The translations under genes were made by a program, and so were the position numbers. This document shows, one piece after another, positions 13,501 through 24,546 of a DNA stretch of 64,000 bases. The notes below the pieces were generated by a model. It was given only the letters and a program-made list of their open reading frames with translations. It was not told where the DNA came from and searched no databases. Every line of letters begins with the position of its first letter. Position 1 is the stretch's first letter. The DNA comes from Casuarius casuarius (Eukaryota; Chordata; Aves; Casuariiformes; Casuariidae): contig PTFA01000010.1 in the NCBI GenBank assembly GCA_003342895.1, positions 8,127,286 to 8,191,285 on the forward strand, given 5' to 3'.

Positions 13501-14033
13501 CTGCTTCCATCCACTCTTCAGTTTCCCAGTTGCTGATGGCCTTTGCTGCACCCTACCCTTCCCTACTCAACCTGTCTCTGCTACAGATCCCATTCTCAGA
13601 GAGTATGCAAAATACATGCAACCCTCTTTTAAATGTTACGCTCTCTTTCTATCTGGGTCTTCTTCCAACACCTAGCTCTCTTTCTCATAGGGTGTTATGT
13701 CTAATCAATGAAAAATGACTTCCATTTAAAAAAAATTACTTCGCAAATTCTCTCATCTTAACATTGGAGCCATGTCAGGATAAAAATTAAATAAGGAAGA
13801 AAATAGCTTGAGTGTCCAGGAATCATAGCAGGCCCAAAAACTTAAACAGAAGCCTCATTTTATGCGGTACTCTTTGTTCCTTCTTGGACTCTATGGAGCG
13901 AACTTACCGATGTAGATGAAACATAACATCTCATGATTGGCAGTTCAGAGCATCCCCTCCAAGAGCGCACCACAGCCACAGAAGTGGTCAACTGTCAAAT
14001 CACCTCACAGAAGCAGCCCAACTAACATCTTAG
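10581..14033. other. Non-coding stretch, no gene seen
   Basis: AT-rich at 10581-11800 and more balanced afterwards. A 138-codon open frame lies on the minus strand at 12776-13192. Its product has no signal peptide, domain or repeat I recognise, and no splice or promoter context supports it. A pyrimidine-rich segment at 13380-13720 has two overlapping forward frames of 104 and 79 codons, rich in Ser, Leu and Phe, again as expected from C/T bias. I call none of these as genes. Confidence 0.6.
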
Positions 14034-14041
14034 ATTTAGAC

Positions 14042-14275
14042 CAGTGTTCTCCAACTGCAGGTCATGACCCCACATGGGCTGGGGTCAAGACAGAGCTCAC
14101 ATGGGGTCACGAAGTGTTAGAAAAAGCTAAAGAAATATTTAAGCTGAAGAATTTCTGTTCTCTTTTCTCCTGCTCAGTGGGGGGAGGGAAGGAGTGGAAC
14201 AGCACACAAACAGATGATCCCAGGGGGCTGTTTCAGAAATCCTAACTTGAAAAACTGGGAGTTCGGCACTGGAGG
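14042..14275. mobile_element. Non-autonomous hAT-like DNA transposon relic
   Basis: The left end reads CAGTGTTCTCCAACTG (from 14042), followed by GGTCATGACCCC, a GGGTC repeat and GGGGTCACGAAGTG. This is the pattern of sauropsid and mammalian hAT MITEs whose ends read CAG-GGTTCTCAAACTG with an internal GGTC-GACCCC block. The right end (about 14245-14271, ACTTGAAAAACTGGGAGTTC then GGCACTG) is an imperfect inverted copy of the left. At about 235 bp it is far too short for a transposase. No clear 8-bp target duplication survives, which fits an old, diverged copy. Family assignment is by eye. Confidence 0.6.
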
Positions 14276-14469
14276 AAAATAAAGTGGATCTGTCGCTCAT
14301 GTGCAGGGGAACTGCTTTGTCTGTGCATGTTTTTTTGATTTTTTTCCCCTTTTTTTTTAAGCACTAGTTTGAAACTAGCCAGAAGTCTGGAAAGGTTTCA
14401 GTAATCTTAGAAGAGAGACTAGCAAACAAACACAAGAGACACCAGCATCAGCATCCTAATAATAGTAGC
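14276..14469. other. Spacer between hAT relic and MIR-like SINE
   Basis: Contains interrupted T runs near 14331-14360 and no recognisable gene. Confidence 0.6.
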
Positions 14470-14690
14470 TGGCTTTCATCAGAAGATCTTGAAAGGGTTC
14501 TCAACAGTGAAAGCATTTATCCTTCCAGTAGAATAAGCAGGTTTTTATTATCTAAATTTTACAGAGAAGAACCAGGTTAAATGACTTGCTCAATGTCGTG
14601 AATACTCTGAGGCAGAGCTGAAAACTGAATCCAAAATCACCCCCCTTAATTAAGCTACTGCCCTAGCTGCAGGACTATTCTGTGCTCAGA
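14470..14690 (+). mobile_element. MIR-like SINE (long, degraded)
   Basis: The order of diagnostic MIR core words is kept: TTTCATCAGAAGATCTTGAA (about 14475), TTATCTAAATTTTACAGAGA (about 14548), GGTTAAATGACTTGCTCAAT (about 14575), GGCAGAGCTGAAAACTGAAT (about 14612) and a distal CTACTGCCCTAGC word (about 14656). These match the MIR consensus elements for the Pol III SINE body, the conserved core and the extended tail seen in sauropsid copies. It is clearly old and inactive, with many substitutions. It is the best-preserved SINE relic in the window. Confidence 0.75.
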
Positions 14691-16889
14691 GTGTCCTCAA
14701 AAATGCATTTTCAATCATATGGATATCACCAACACCTAAGTAATTAGAATTGTGCAATTACGGGAGCATTGCAACAGACCTTGGGGTCATGGAAGGTGTG
14801 AGAGGGATTAATCTGGTGACTGAATTTTTTGATCATACACAAATAATACAGATATAGTCATAGATAGTGACTTGCCAATCTGACTTCATCCCTAAAGGGA
14901 ATACCTGTAAAATCTTGCCCACACTTGACTATAAGGATCAAATTCTTGGGCTGTTTGTCCTTCAGTAGTAGCACAGCAGTCGATAAAACAGTGTCCTTAT
15001 GGACATTATGGCTCTAGTAGCTGTGGTGCTGAATTACCAAAGGTCTTCCTCACATAGGCCCCCTGAAGCCTGTTAGCTGGTTACTATAGCTTTTGTTAAC
15101 CTGAGATACTTTCAAATATGGGAACGGAAGCAGTATGGGACAATATGCCATGGTGAAAGAGCAGTTTTACAGCAGCGAAGCCATGTGGGGTTTCTCAGCA
15201 GTTCCAATGAGGCCATCCTTGTGTGTGTAACCCAGAGCAAACTGTGCAGCATGGACCTTGTCTGGGAGCAGACAAACCCTCTTTGGCAACATTTCTGAAC
15301 CTGAGCAAATTGCAATAGCAGCAAGACTTATCCCTATGGGATCAGCTAACCATGACCACAACTCCCTGGAGCAGGGACTAACCAGCACCAGAATGAGCCG
15401 GCATTGATTGCGTTTTACAAGTAAAGATACCTTCAGTTAGCTGATATTTGGCGCTGGTTCATCAGCCCAGCTGCTGGCACGGTTCTGTTTTCTTGTGTAG
15501 ATAAGAACTTGGCCTCACCCATTACAGACTGATTAGTTAGCTGGGAAAAGATCATTTATTACATTCACATCATTGCTTTAGCAATCCCTTGATAAAAAGG
15601 CTTCACAATTTAATAGTTAATAGTTTTCTGCTTGCAGTATTTTCTTGATGTCACATTCTATATATTTTCCTACTTACTTCTTATATTTCCTTATTTACTT
15701 TAAAATTTAAAAAATATTTTCAGAACTTCTAAATAATTTTCTCCTTGCCATTTCCTAGTGATGAAATGAAGCTTGCAAGCAAGCACCTTTGTATGTAAGA
15801 ATAAGCCTGTTGTGAGCTAAACAGATGTGTCCACTGTTTTCCCTCTTGAGTTTGGGAAGCTTATCTGTTTACAGTCATCATCTTTCTTTCTTCAGGGGAA
15901 GGTTGGGAAGCCTGAAGGTTTCAAAAAAATATTTATGCATGCGATGAGTGGGGTGGGGTAGGACTGAATACAGACTGGGAACATTTTGATTCCAGAGCTC
16001 TTAGAAAACTGCTAATGGGATGATGAAAGCTTGATCTCCTAGATCTGTTACACTCCACCGGGCAATTTCGTAAGGTTTCTTTGTGTATGCTAATTATTAA
16101 GTAACTTAAAAATACCTGTAAAATTTTCACCTGTTAGAAGCTAAATCACTTTTCTTTGTCTAGACAAATATAGTGATAAGGATGCTTAAACATAAGTGTC
16201 TGCAGCCACTCTAGACTCCCAAGGTATCTCCCTTGGTATCTCTCTTACCCTGGTAGATATGACTTGGGTTGTATTGAAGACTTGCGCCCTTCTGGAACAA
16301 AGACTAGAGGTCAGCTGAGGTGCCCTAGGGCATCTGAAATGGTCCTACAAACCTGTGCTTCTGTGGCATCTGAATCCCATATACATAGCTTTTTTCTCGT
16401 TTACTTTTAATAACAGAATGAAATATTTTTGCTCTTCATTTCTTCACTGTAGGTACTTGTGTGTGTGTGTACCTTTATAAACACTAGGGTATTGTGCTTC
16501 AGCAGCAGGAAGAAAAATGATAGCAAGTAACACAGGCTCTCTGGCAGTAGAGGAACTCACTGGACCTCTTAACTGTTCATTTTCAAAGATCTGGATTTTT
16601 TTAAATGTGAAAGTTTATTTAGAATGTCTAACATCAACAGTTAGGGGTTTGAAAAAGACTTGATGTTGAGTTGTAGCTAATCGTTATGGAAGGTACTAGT
16701 TGCATACACATATATATGTATATAACTATATAATTTGATGTATTTATATATAAATGTATATTTAAGTGGCAGCTTTTCAGCAGAATCAGCTGAGTTGCAC
16801 TCTTCTTATAGAAGAGGCAGTATGGTTAAGCACAAGCTCAAAGTTTCTGTTAAATATTACACCTGTGTTGCCAAGACAGTGAAAAGTTT
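14691..16889. other. Non-coding stretch, no gene seen
   Basis: Mostly AT-rich. A T/A-dominated segment lies at 15640-15730 and a short GT microsatellite at about 16455-16471. An AT-alternating low-complexity zone with TATATA words lies at 16701-16765. A partial tandem repeat of GGTATCTC words sits near 16222-16245. No exon, RNA gene or confident repeat family is visible. Confidence 0.65.
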
Positions 16890-17000
16890 AGTACAGAAGC
16901 ACAGAGACTGAATGGTCTGAAGGAGTAACACTTTCAGCTCACACCCACTCTCTCGTCTGTGACTTTGTTCAAATTCTCTGTTGTTGCTCAGTGCTTCAAA
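16890..17000 (-). mobile_element. Possible MIR-like fragment
   Basis: GTCTGTGACTTTGTTCAAAT followed by TCTCTGTTGTTGCTCAG (16956-16992) recalls the reverse complement of the MIR core, in which a TGTGACCTTGGGCAAGTCAC-like word precedes CTCTCTGTGCCTCAG. Only one block matches, so this may be chance. Confidence 0.3.
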
Positions 17001-20000
17001 AATTTAGGGGTAGAGCACAGGGACTGTGCTCTAGAGGTGCAGATCATAACCTACAAGTAGCAATCTTAAAGAAGCTATTCTAAGATCACTCTTAACTCTG
17101 CATGATAGACAACATGGTAACAACCACATGGCTGTAAGGAACCATGAATTTGATAAAATATGTAAGACTTCAGGATTTCTAGATGGACTAGTGAGTGGAT
17201 TTACTTCAGATTTTCTTTAGCTTTCTAAGCAAAATCATATCTGGAGAGAGATCTGGGCTCAGCACATCTTTATATTCCTTCATCTGGAAGGAAAGCGCAG
17301 CTCAGCTATCTTTGCTGGAGTCTACACAGGTTATAAAAAGGTGAATGGTCAATTTTCCAGATGGGCTAGTGGTTTCCTATGTACCCTACTTACCTGATAC
17401 ATTTACAGGAATTGGGCCAAAAGACAAGATCTTGCTGAAGGCTTGGCCCCAGAGAAATCAAGGCAAAATTTGTATAAAGTGTAGATTTCAAAGGTAATCT
17501 CAAATAGTTTGGATGGCAAAAGGGTCTTGAAACTCAGGGAAGTTGTGAAGTCCAATTCCATGTAGCTATAAATGGAAAAAATAAAGATTCCACTTGACAG
17601 AAAATGGGGGGGAGGGGGGGTTGGAAAAGTCTGCCAGCCTCAATTCTGCAAAGAGCAGAGCTAATACAAATAAAAACAAGAAAAAGAATAAAGGCCTCTC
17701 AAACTGTAATACCAAAGCCACATGTTTACGATGCATCACAATGGGTGTTAGACTCGATCAGTAATTATCTGGAGCTAGACAATAAATACATAACAGTAAC
17801 TTTTGTTGCGAATCTGTGATAGAACCCATGGAAGGAAAAGAAAAATGATGTTTGGTGTTAATTAATGCTCAAAAATTAACAAGCAAGAGAAAGATAAACA
17901 GAATGAGATCATCTTCAAATACTATGAGGAGCTAAACTGTGGTGTATTCCCCAAATGAAGTTGAAAACAAAGTGATAAATCTGAATCAGTTTTCTTGGGC
18001 ATCACAATAATTTTTTTTTGAAAAGTATATGAAATATATATTGCATAAGTATTCCTGGTACCTAATTCCCCAAAAGCTTAGTGCAAGGTATGGTGATTTG
18101 TTTTAAAACCATTCCATTTCATTACATCAGCAGAATTCTCACAAACATAAGCATGACCAGGATGTTGACTACATGATTTCATATAAAAATGTGATTATCC
18201 TTGTGCTCCAATCCATAAACAAGAGTTATATAAATGGCACAATTTCATGCAATGGTCTATCTGAAGCAGCTGGCAGCTATGCATTTACCCACACCAGCAC
18301 ATCCATCAACAACTCTCAGCCTTTTCAAATATAGGATTTGCATTATAGCAAATACAACTGTTTTAAACCTGCAGTTCTCTTTGTCTGCACAACCATGTGC
18401 TTGGATCGGTCTCAGCAAGTGCTGGTCCTAATCATACTAGCACAATCACACTAGCACAGCCATCAAAAGACATTAGACAACTCAGGTAGCACTTTTCAGC
18501 AATGCGGCTCTTTGTCTCAGCAATGAATGCGGCACTGGTGAAAGATGTAAGATTGACTCCTAGCATTTATTTATTTGCATAAAGAGTGAAGTGCTATAGT
18601 GAAGAGCCATAGGTAACATTCTTCCACAGTCCGATTTGTACTGTCTCTGGAGATGTCAATGTCCAGGGCTCAAAGTCCAAGGAAAGTCTACCCTTTTTTT
18701 CCGTGACTGTTGGTTTGGTCTGCTGTCACTCAGCTGTTGAACCCTACTGCTGGGAATGACACCAAGGATGCTGATTTGAAGGTCATTTTCATCTAGTCCT
18801 GCAGACACAGGTTCAGCAGGAGCTAGAATACGGCTGTGACTATGTACTAATTCATTTCAGACAGGCTGCTCTAGATCACTGCTTTTTCACAGGCTTAATC
18901 TGACAATTAGAAGGCATTGATACTTGACGGATCATCCATTCATTTTCAAATACTCCAAACATGCACACTGCTTTCTCTTTCCCCCTTGTTTTTCTTCTTA
19001 TTATATGGCCCATGTTTACAGTTAATTTCTCAGCTGAGACAAACCCAAATATTGTGGATTGCTGTAATGTGAAAACTGGCTCCATTGTGAGTACTCAAAG
19101 TTACTAATAAAAAATTCTAAGCCAAGTAATAAAATGTTGTTTAATTTGAGTAACCTAAAACTAAGCTTGAGACACAGAGAGGGGAGATTCCTCTCTTTCC
19201 TCCGTAAAACTCTTCCACAGTTTTGTACTGTCAAGTCACATAAAGTGAACATATTCCATTTCCTATGCCTTTACTCCGACAGGCATTTTTTTTTTCTCTT
19301 ATGGAGAAAAACACAAGTGAACCTTTAATACCAGCTAAATCCATCCATGAGGCAGCACAGGAAACGTCGGTTCATACTGTTGTCTCAGCATGATTTTACT
19401 TTATTTGTTTAAAAAATTATCAGAGGAGCTTGCAGCAGGTAAAGAAATTATTTTTTCCTGTGAAAAACTAATGAGCAAAATGAAAAAAATCAGTTTTACT
19501 TAAAAATCAAACCTATTTTCCAACAATCAACCTCCCAAATGTCAAACTTCTGGATGACAAAACCAGAAGTTGTTTTCCACAGAACTTTGACATGTTAGCA
19601 ACAGTTAATACAAAAGTATCTGTTTTTGTAAAAAGCACAAAATAAAATATAGAGGAGCTTGTTGTTCATTAAAGATATTTCAAAAGCTGTTGCACTCCTC
19701 TTGTTTGTGGCTTGTTTCAGCCTCTGTTAGAAGCTTAACAAGAAATGAGGAAGAAAGCGCTGTAATGTTTCGGAGAATTAAACACCAAAGAAGCCTGCCT
19801 TAGTCACAGCTAAGGCTGGGTGGTAATTGTGCATGGTTGGTCATGTTTGTTCGAGGTAGAAGCAAAGCATAACAGAAGAGGAAATTAGGGTAGTGCTGGG
19901 GAAAACCTAGAAGATCCTAGAATCATAAAGTACTTGTGAGTTTCCCTGAATTTTGCTATTTTTTTCCTTGCAGGGGTAAGCCCATGGCTGGTGTAAATCA

Positions 20001-20059
20001 CCTCCTTAGAGGAAGAACAGTTAACCTCATGGCAGAGTCGAGCTCTTGCAGCAGAACAA
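17001..20059. other. Non-coding stretch, no gene seen
   Basis: Holds a G-rich run (G7-A-G7) at 17606-17620, able to form G-quadruplex-like structure only with partners. An exact octamer ATTTGCAT lies at 18573-18580, and two close copies of an ACTAGCACA word lie near 18437-18461. The phrase TGGGTGTTAGACTCGATCAG near 17741 slightly resembles a CR1 3' segment but is too short to call. No coding exon is recognisable. Confidence 0.6.
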
Positions 20060-20190
20060 AACCAAGTCTTTGCAAAGCTGGATTCAAAACTCATTCTGCC
20101 TCAGATTTCTAGTTTTGTAAGTCACCTAATCTTTCTGTACCTTGGTTTTCCCTTTGAAAAATGCAAAGTGTAGCTTTATCTCCTAGAAGT
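20060..20190 (-). mobile_element. MIR-like SINE (minus strand)
   Basis: AGTTTTGTAAGTCACCTAAT (about 20112), CTTTCTGTACCTTGGTTTTC (about 20132) and CCCTTTGAAAAATGCAAAGT (about 20151) correspond in order and spacing to the reverse complement of the MIR core (words like GGCAAGTCACTTAACCTCTC, TGCCTCAGTTTCC and ATCTGTAAAATGGG). The flanking GGATTCAAAACTCATTCTGC near 20080 fits the next segment. This is an old fossil copy with no function implied. Confidence 0.7.
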
Positions 20191-22096
20191 AACACCAATA
20201 AAAAGCATATCTGTAAAGATTTGTGACATGACAATTCTCGGTAAGAGAAGCAGATGAGGCTCGTATAAATAATCAAGAGGAGCAATGACTAGAGGCTTTA
20301 GAGGGGGTTTTCTTCTTCACACAGAGTTGCCATTTGCACACTGCAGACTTGGCTTGACTACTTTTGTTTGGGGCTTTAAGTTCTGGGCTTTTGCATGCCT
20401 AGACCTGGATCTCTTCCATAATAGAAATGGTTATCATGCATAATTTGCAAAAGTACATCACAGTTTAGTCTTCCTGTCTACTAAGGACATTGGCAAGAGA
20501 AAAGATGTGGAGGTGAGTATCTCTGGATTGTGCGAATATGCACCCATGCGCTGAAAGGAGAAGGGGCTTCAGCAAATGTCAGCTCTCGGGAGTAACTTCT
20601 GGAAAGATTTCTAGGGCTTGGACTCTTCCGTGATTAAAACCAGTTGTTCCCTTTCTTATCTTCTGTCAAACTTGAGAAGTGTAATGACAGCTCGTAAAGA
20701 TCGCACTTTCCAAGGATTGGGAATGCTCAGAGTAGCACGTGAGTCCAAGAGCATTAGAGAGATTAAAAAAAAAAAAAAAAGCAAAGAAGGTGGGTGGAAG
20801 TTCCCTTCTGTGTATTGCAGAAATGTGGACATGCTTTGTTAGAGCTTTCCACCTAATAATATAAAAACATATCTTCTTGGAATGTATTTGTCTTTAAAGT
20901 GAAAATCTAAAAGGCATCTATTGCTATTAATATCACAAACTTAGCCTACTGTACTGCGAAGCGAACTTTTTTGACTCATACCATGGAATGACAACTTAGA
21001 AAATAAGAGTGCTCTGTTGTGGTGGCCTTTGATTGTTATATGTGTATATGCATCATGCACACACACACACGCATGCACAAACAAATCTTTTTAGCCACAG
21101 CCTCCAAAACAGGGGTCTTTGGAGAGGTTACCACTATCCCATATGCAGGACTTTGATTTATAGTTATATTTTTCACAGCATGACACACATTGTTGGTGAA
21201 CTGAGGCTGTGATAAAATCGTGGAGGTGTAAAGTTTCACTGGCTGGATGGTAAAGAGCCGAGTCAGGGAGAGTGTAATGCGAGTCGAGAGCTGCACTCCA
21301 AATGAATGAACTTGTATTGTGGATCTGGTTACAGCCGGCACACTGCCCTAATCCATCAACAGCAAGTTCACTTACAAACCAGCCTTTGTTTTTAATCCAT
21401 GAGCCTTTGGGGATTCACTATAATCAAATGACCAATCAGAAGAACACATAAGAGGAAAAAAAAGTGCTACAGTGAAGTTTACTTTCAGCCACAAACTCTG
21501 CCTTTAAACCCCCCAGGTAATGCAGATAACAGTATAATGCACAGTATTAAGCTTACAGGCATTAAGAACTCCCTGGCTTGAAAGTTAAGGCCTGGAAAAG
21601 CAGATCTCTTTACTTTCGGGGGTGCTTCTCTGAGGCTTTGATTTCATACCACGTGTGCTCACGGCATGGACAGGGATAAGGGGTGGAAGGGAGCTGCAGG
21701 GCTTAAGATTGCCACAGTACACTCGGAGTTTTCTCTTGTTTTGAAGATACAAAAAGAACATCCTGGATTTTGCAATTCAAATGTGTCAAGCTGAAATAAC
21801 GTATGTTTCTTGGCAAGCGTGTGATATTAAGCCTTGGGGTGTGTCTGTGTATACATAAACAAATACTTTTATTTAAAAATGTGTGCGTGTGTGTGTTTTA
21901 TTCTTTATCATTTGAACACAGAGCATTAACAAAGAGTAACCCTTAGGTTACTCTGCTTTTCAGAAGACCAGGCCAAACATCCATAACTGCCCGACAAGCT
22001 ACATTGGGGTGACAGTTACATGCCTAAAGATGGCACTGAAGACAGACCACCATTCCTATGGTAATATAATAACATCACATTTTCTGCTCTTAAACC
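20191..22096. other. Non-coding stretch with microsatellites
   Basis: Contains a 16-base A run at 20765-20780, a CA microsatellite at about 21057-21070 flanked by GCATGCAC-type words, and a GT microsatellite at about 21881-21896. A perfect E-box CACGTG lies near 21651. The 21470-21760 part is non-repetitive and enhancer-like in texture, but I have nothing firm. No exon is recognised. Confidence 0.65.
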
Positions 22097-22620
22097 CTAA
22101 CTCTGGGCTACCTGGTCCTTCCTATCTAGCTGCCATCCCCAGTAATCCCTCAAAACGGGCCCAGAAGATGAAGGCAGGCAGCACCATTTATTTGCCACCA
22201 TATGGCTGCACTGCCTTAAAGCAAGTGTGTGTGTCTGGTGGGAGGGGGGGGGAGAAGGTGGCAAGTCGTGCACACCATGCCCATGAAAGGAGTGACAGAT
22301 GGTGACGAAAGTGCCATAAAACCGTGAGCCCTGACAGCTCAGGGCAGCGACCGAAGCAGCTGCTGAGGTATCGCGTTGTAAACAGCTCCTGGTTAGGTCA
22401 CCTACTGCGCAGCAATGACCAACGATGAAACAAGCTCTCTGCAAAATGGGTGGAACAAGCTGCCTCTGGCCTGTAAAGAAGGTCTGATACGACAGTCCCT
22501 TCCTATGAAAAACAATGTTGGAGAGCAACGCTCCCAAGAGCTGATATCGGACTTTTTTTTTTCTTCTTCTTCTTTTTTATCCACACACACGCCCACCGGG
22601 CAGGATGACTAACAGCACGT
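22097..22620. promoter_or_regulatory. CpG-dense patch, possible orphan CpG island or regulatory element
   Basis: Between 22261 and 22620 I count 15 CpG dinucleotides in 360 bases, well above the surrounding desert, where CpGs are scarce. The patch includes GCGACCG, ATCGCG and CTGCGCAG words and a GCCCTGA/TCAGGGC inverted repeat at 22328-22345. A G-rich run lies at 22237-22263 and a CTT/T-rich tract at 22551-22577. The longest open frame of the window (146 codons, minus strand, 22097-22537) overlaps it, but its product has no domain I know and other frames are also open. CpG persistence could mark a hypomethylated promoter or enhancer, or a younger insertion not yet decayed. Confidence 0.35.
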
Positions 22621-24352
22621 AATTTCCTCTGAAATCCTTGAGTCCTGCTCCACTCATCCACTCAGCTTTGGGGAAATGGACAGCTTTGATGTGCAGAGGG
22701 GCATGGAGAGGGGGCAGATCAGTGACTCCCCGCATTTGATCTCTGCGTATTTCTGATATGGCTGCCCTCAGGGTAAGGAGTCAAGGGAGCCCTCTAAGAT
22801 CTTTTCCACTCCCTCCTTTCAGAGCAGCCTCCAGGCTGGCCAGCACTGGGGGATTGCCTCTGCCCTGACAGGTCTCTGCTGTAGAGCCCCATCCTGCTGC
22901 TGCAACATCTCCATGGGCTGCAGTCCCTGTGAGGGGCAGTATCATTTGCTAAAATTTACAGAGCTGCATCTGACTTTCGTCAGACCAAACACAATCTTCT
23001 TGGGCTCTGGCAGTCTCGCCTTTGTTCCTCCCAGGCTAAACTGTGCTCTGTGGGATGGACCTGTGAATGCAAACAAGGTGGTCAGCTGCCTTAATGCTGC
23101 TTTACCGGACTGAGCACAGGTCCAAGGAGTATTGCAGAATGATTTCATTTCACACGTGCATGTGTCGGGAGGCAGTTAGTTTAACAGCTATGAGCTCATC
23201 CCAACCCTGATTAATCCTAGGTAATTTAAGGTATTTAGTTTAGGTGCTTAGTTTGCTTTCGTTTTCCATGAGAAGAGAAGGCAGGCATCTCCAGAACAAC
23301 TCACATCATGTACAACCTGAACTGCCCCCTACGGGTGTCCCTCACTAACCCAGTTTTATTTTTGTGAATCATACGCACACAGTGCTTGATTTCCTCTACC
23401 TACTGGGAAAGCAACTGGCAACTTTTTCACTGTGCAAGTACTGTGCAACAAGCAATACAGTCTGCTGGGAAAACTTAGCTGGAGTACTTTTCTTACAAAA
23501 AATGCTCTTCTCACCAAAACAGAAACTTAAAAAAATGTACTGAGTTCAAAAGAAATATTAAGATAATGTGTTTTTTATTCTGTTGCTCTTTCAGTTCAGA
23601 AAGTAATTTTTTACTAGCGGGGCTTTGATTTTTCTCTTTTTTTTTATTATTCATTCATGACATAGTAGGAATAATGTACCAATAGCATGTCATAAAAACA
23701 GTTCAACAAGTTTATTTTAAGACTTTGTTTCTGAAATACGTTTTACTACTTAATGCTGGCAGAAACTTTTTGTCTCCTTTTCTTGACCTATAATGTTATA
23801 ATGAATAGGCTTGAGACTTAGGTCAAAGCATAACATTGGAGTGGGAGGAACGGGTCTGACAATGCCTACTGGTACAGGTCAACGCATGATTTTATTTTGC
23901 TATGTAGTTTAGCTCTGTTTCCCACCTTGATGCTTACCTGTGCTGGAACTCTTGAAATGTCCTTTCACCTTGGTATGTCCTTCCTTTCCTTTTTTTCTGC
24001 CTTGTCTTGTCATTAAGGATCAGCAGTTTATTCCAGCTGCCCATCCCTCCCTCCCCTTGGAGGGCAGTCTCCACTGCAAACCCTACCTGAATTAACATTA
24101 GCACCCAAAGCAGTTTGCTGCAGCAGGACTCTATCTGAGGCTGCAGCCCTGTTGGCAGCCCTAACAGGCCCACGCAGAGCTCCATGTGGTGGTTCCTTAG
24201 AAAGCATCAAATATTTGGGCTTGCTTATTTAAAGCCACTTGCACTGTATGTCAGTGTGCCAAGAGACAAAACCGTGGTCTCTTCGCCACTTTAGTCTCTT
24301 GCAATCTGCTTGGATGTGCCTCTACTCTCTCCACTTCCACATCTTCCTCTGG
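22621..24352. other. Non-coding stretch, no gene seen
   Basis: The first 300 bases (22621-22935) are moderately GC-rich with CTGCTG and CCTCC words. The rest is AT-rich, with a T-rich zone at 23560-23660. No repeat family or exon is recognisable. Confidence 0.6.
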
Positions 24353-24546
24353 ACAAGGGTTTTCAAACTTCTTCAATTTGTGGACCACTGCTTTTTTTTT
24401 TTTTTTTTTTTTTTTTGATATGGTGTGAACTTCTTCATTAAGAATTTAACTTCATGACTACATATTTACTATTCATTGCTGACTTCTGTGGCCACCCTAC
24501 AAGTCATCTATGGAGCCACAGATCATGAGCTGAAAAACACTATTCT
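24353..24546. mobile_element. Non-autonomous hAT-like DNA transposon relic with poly-T insert
   Basis: The left end (about 24355-24390) reads AAGGGTTTTCAAACTTCTTC then TTTGTGGACCACTG, the familiar hAT MITE start. The right part contains GGCCACCCTACAAGTCATC and GGAGCCACAGATCATGAGC and closes with TGAAAAACACTATTCT, an imperfect inverted copy of the left end. A run of 25 T lies inside at 24392-24416, immediately after the GGACCACTG word. There is no transposase frame, so the copy is inactive and was mobilised in trans. Assignment is by pattern recognition, not alignment. Confidence 0.6.
24392..24416. repeat. Homopolymer run of 25 T
   Basis: An uninterrupted T25 inside the hAT-like relic. It is expected to be length-polymorphic and error-prone in sequencing. 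Confidence 0.95.

Noticed and set aside
17606..17620. G7-A-G7 run as a G-quadruplex
   Set aside because: Two long G runs could fold only in unusual ways and there is no gene context.
17735..17790. CR1-like phrase TGGGTGTTAGACTCGATC
   Set aside because: Similarity covers under 25 bases and lacks the TTCCAACC block.
18573..18580. Exact octamer ATTTGCAT (also at 4744-4751)
   Set aside because: An 8-base motif is expected about once or twice per 64 kb by chance.
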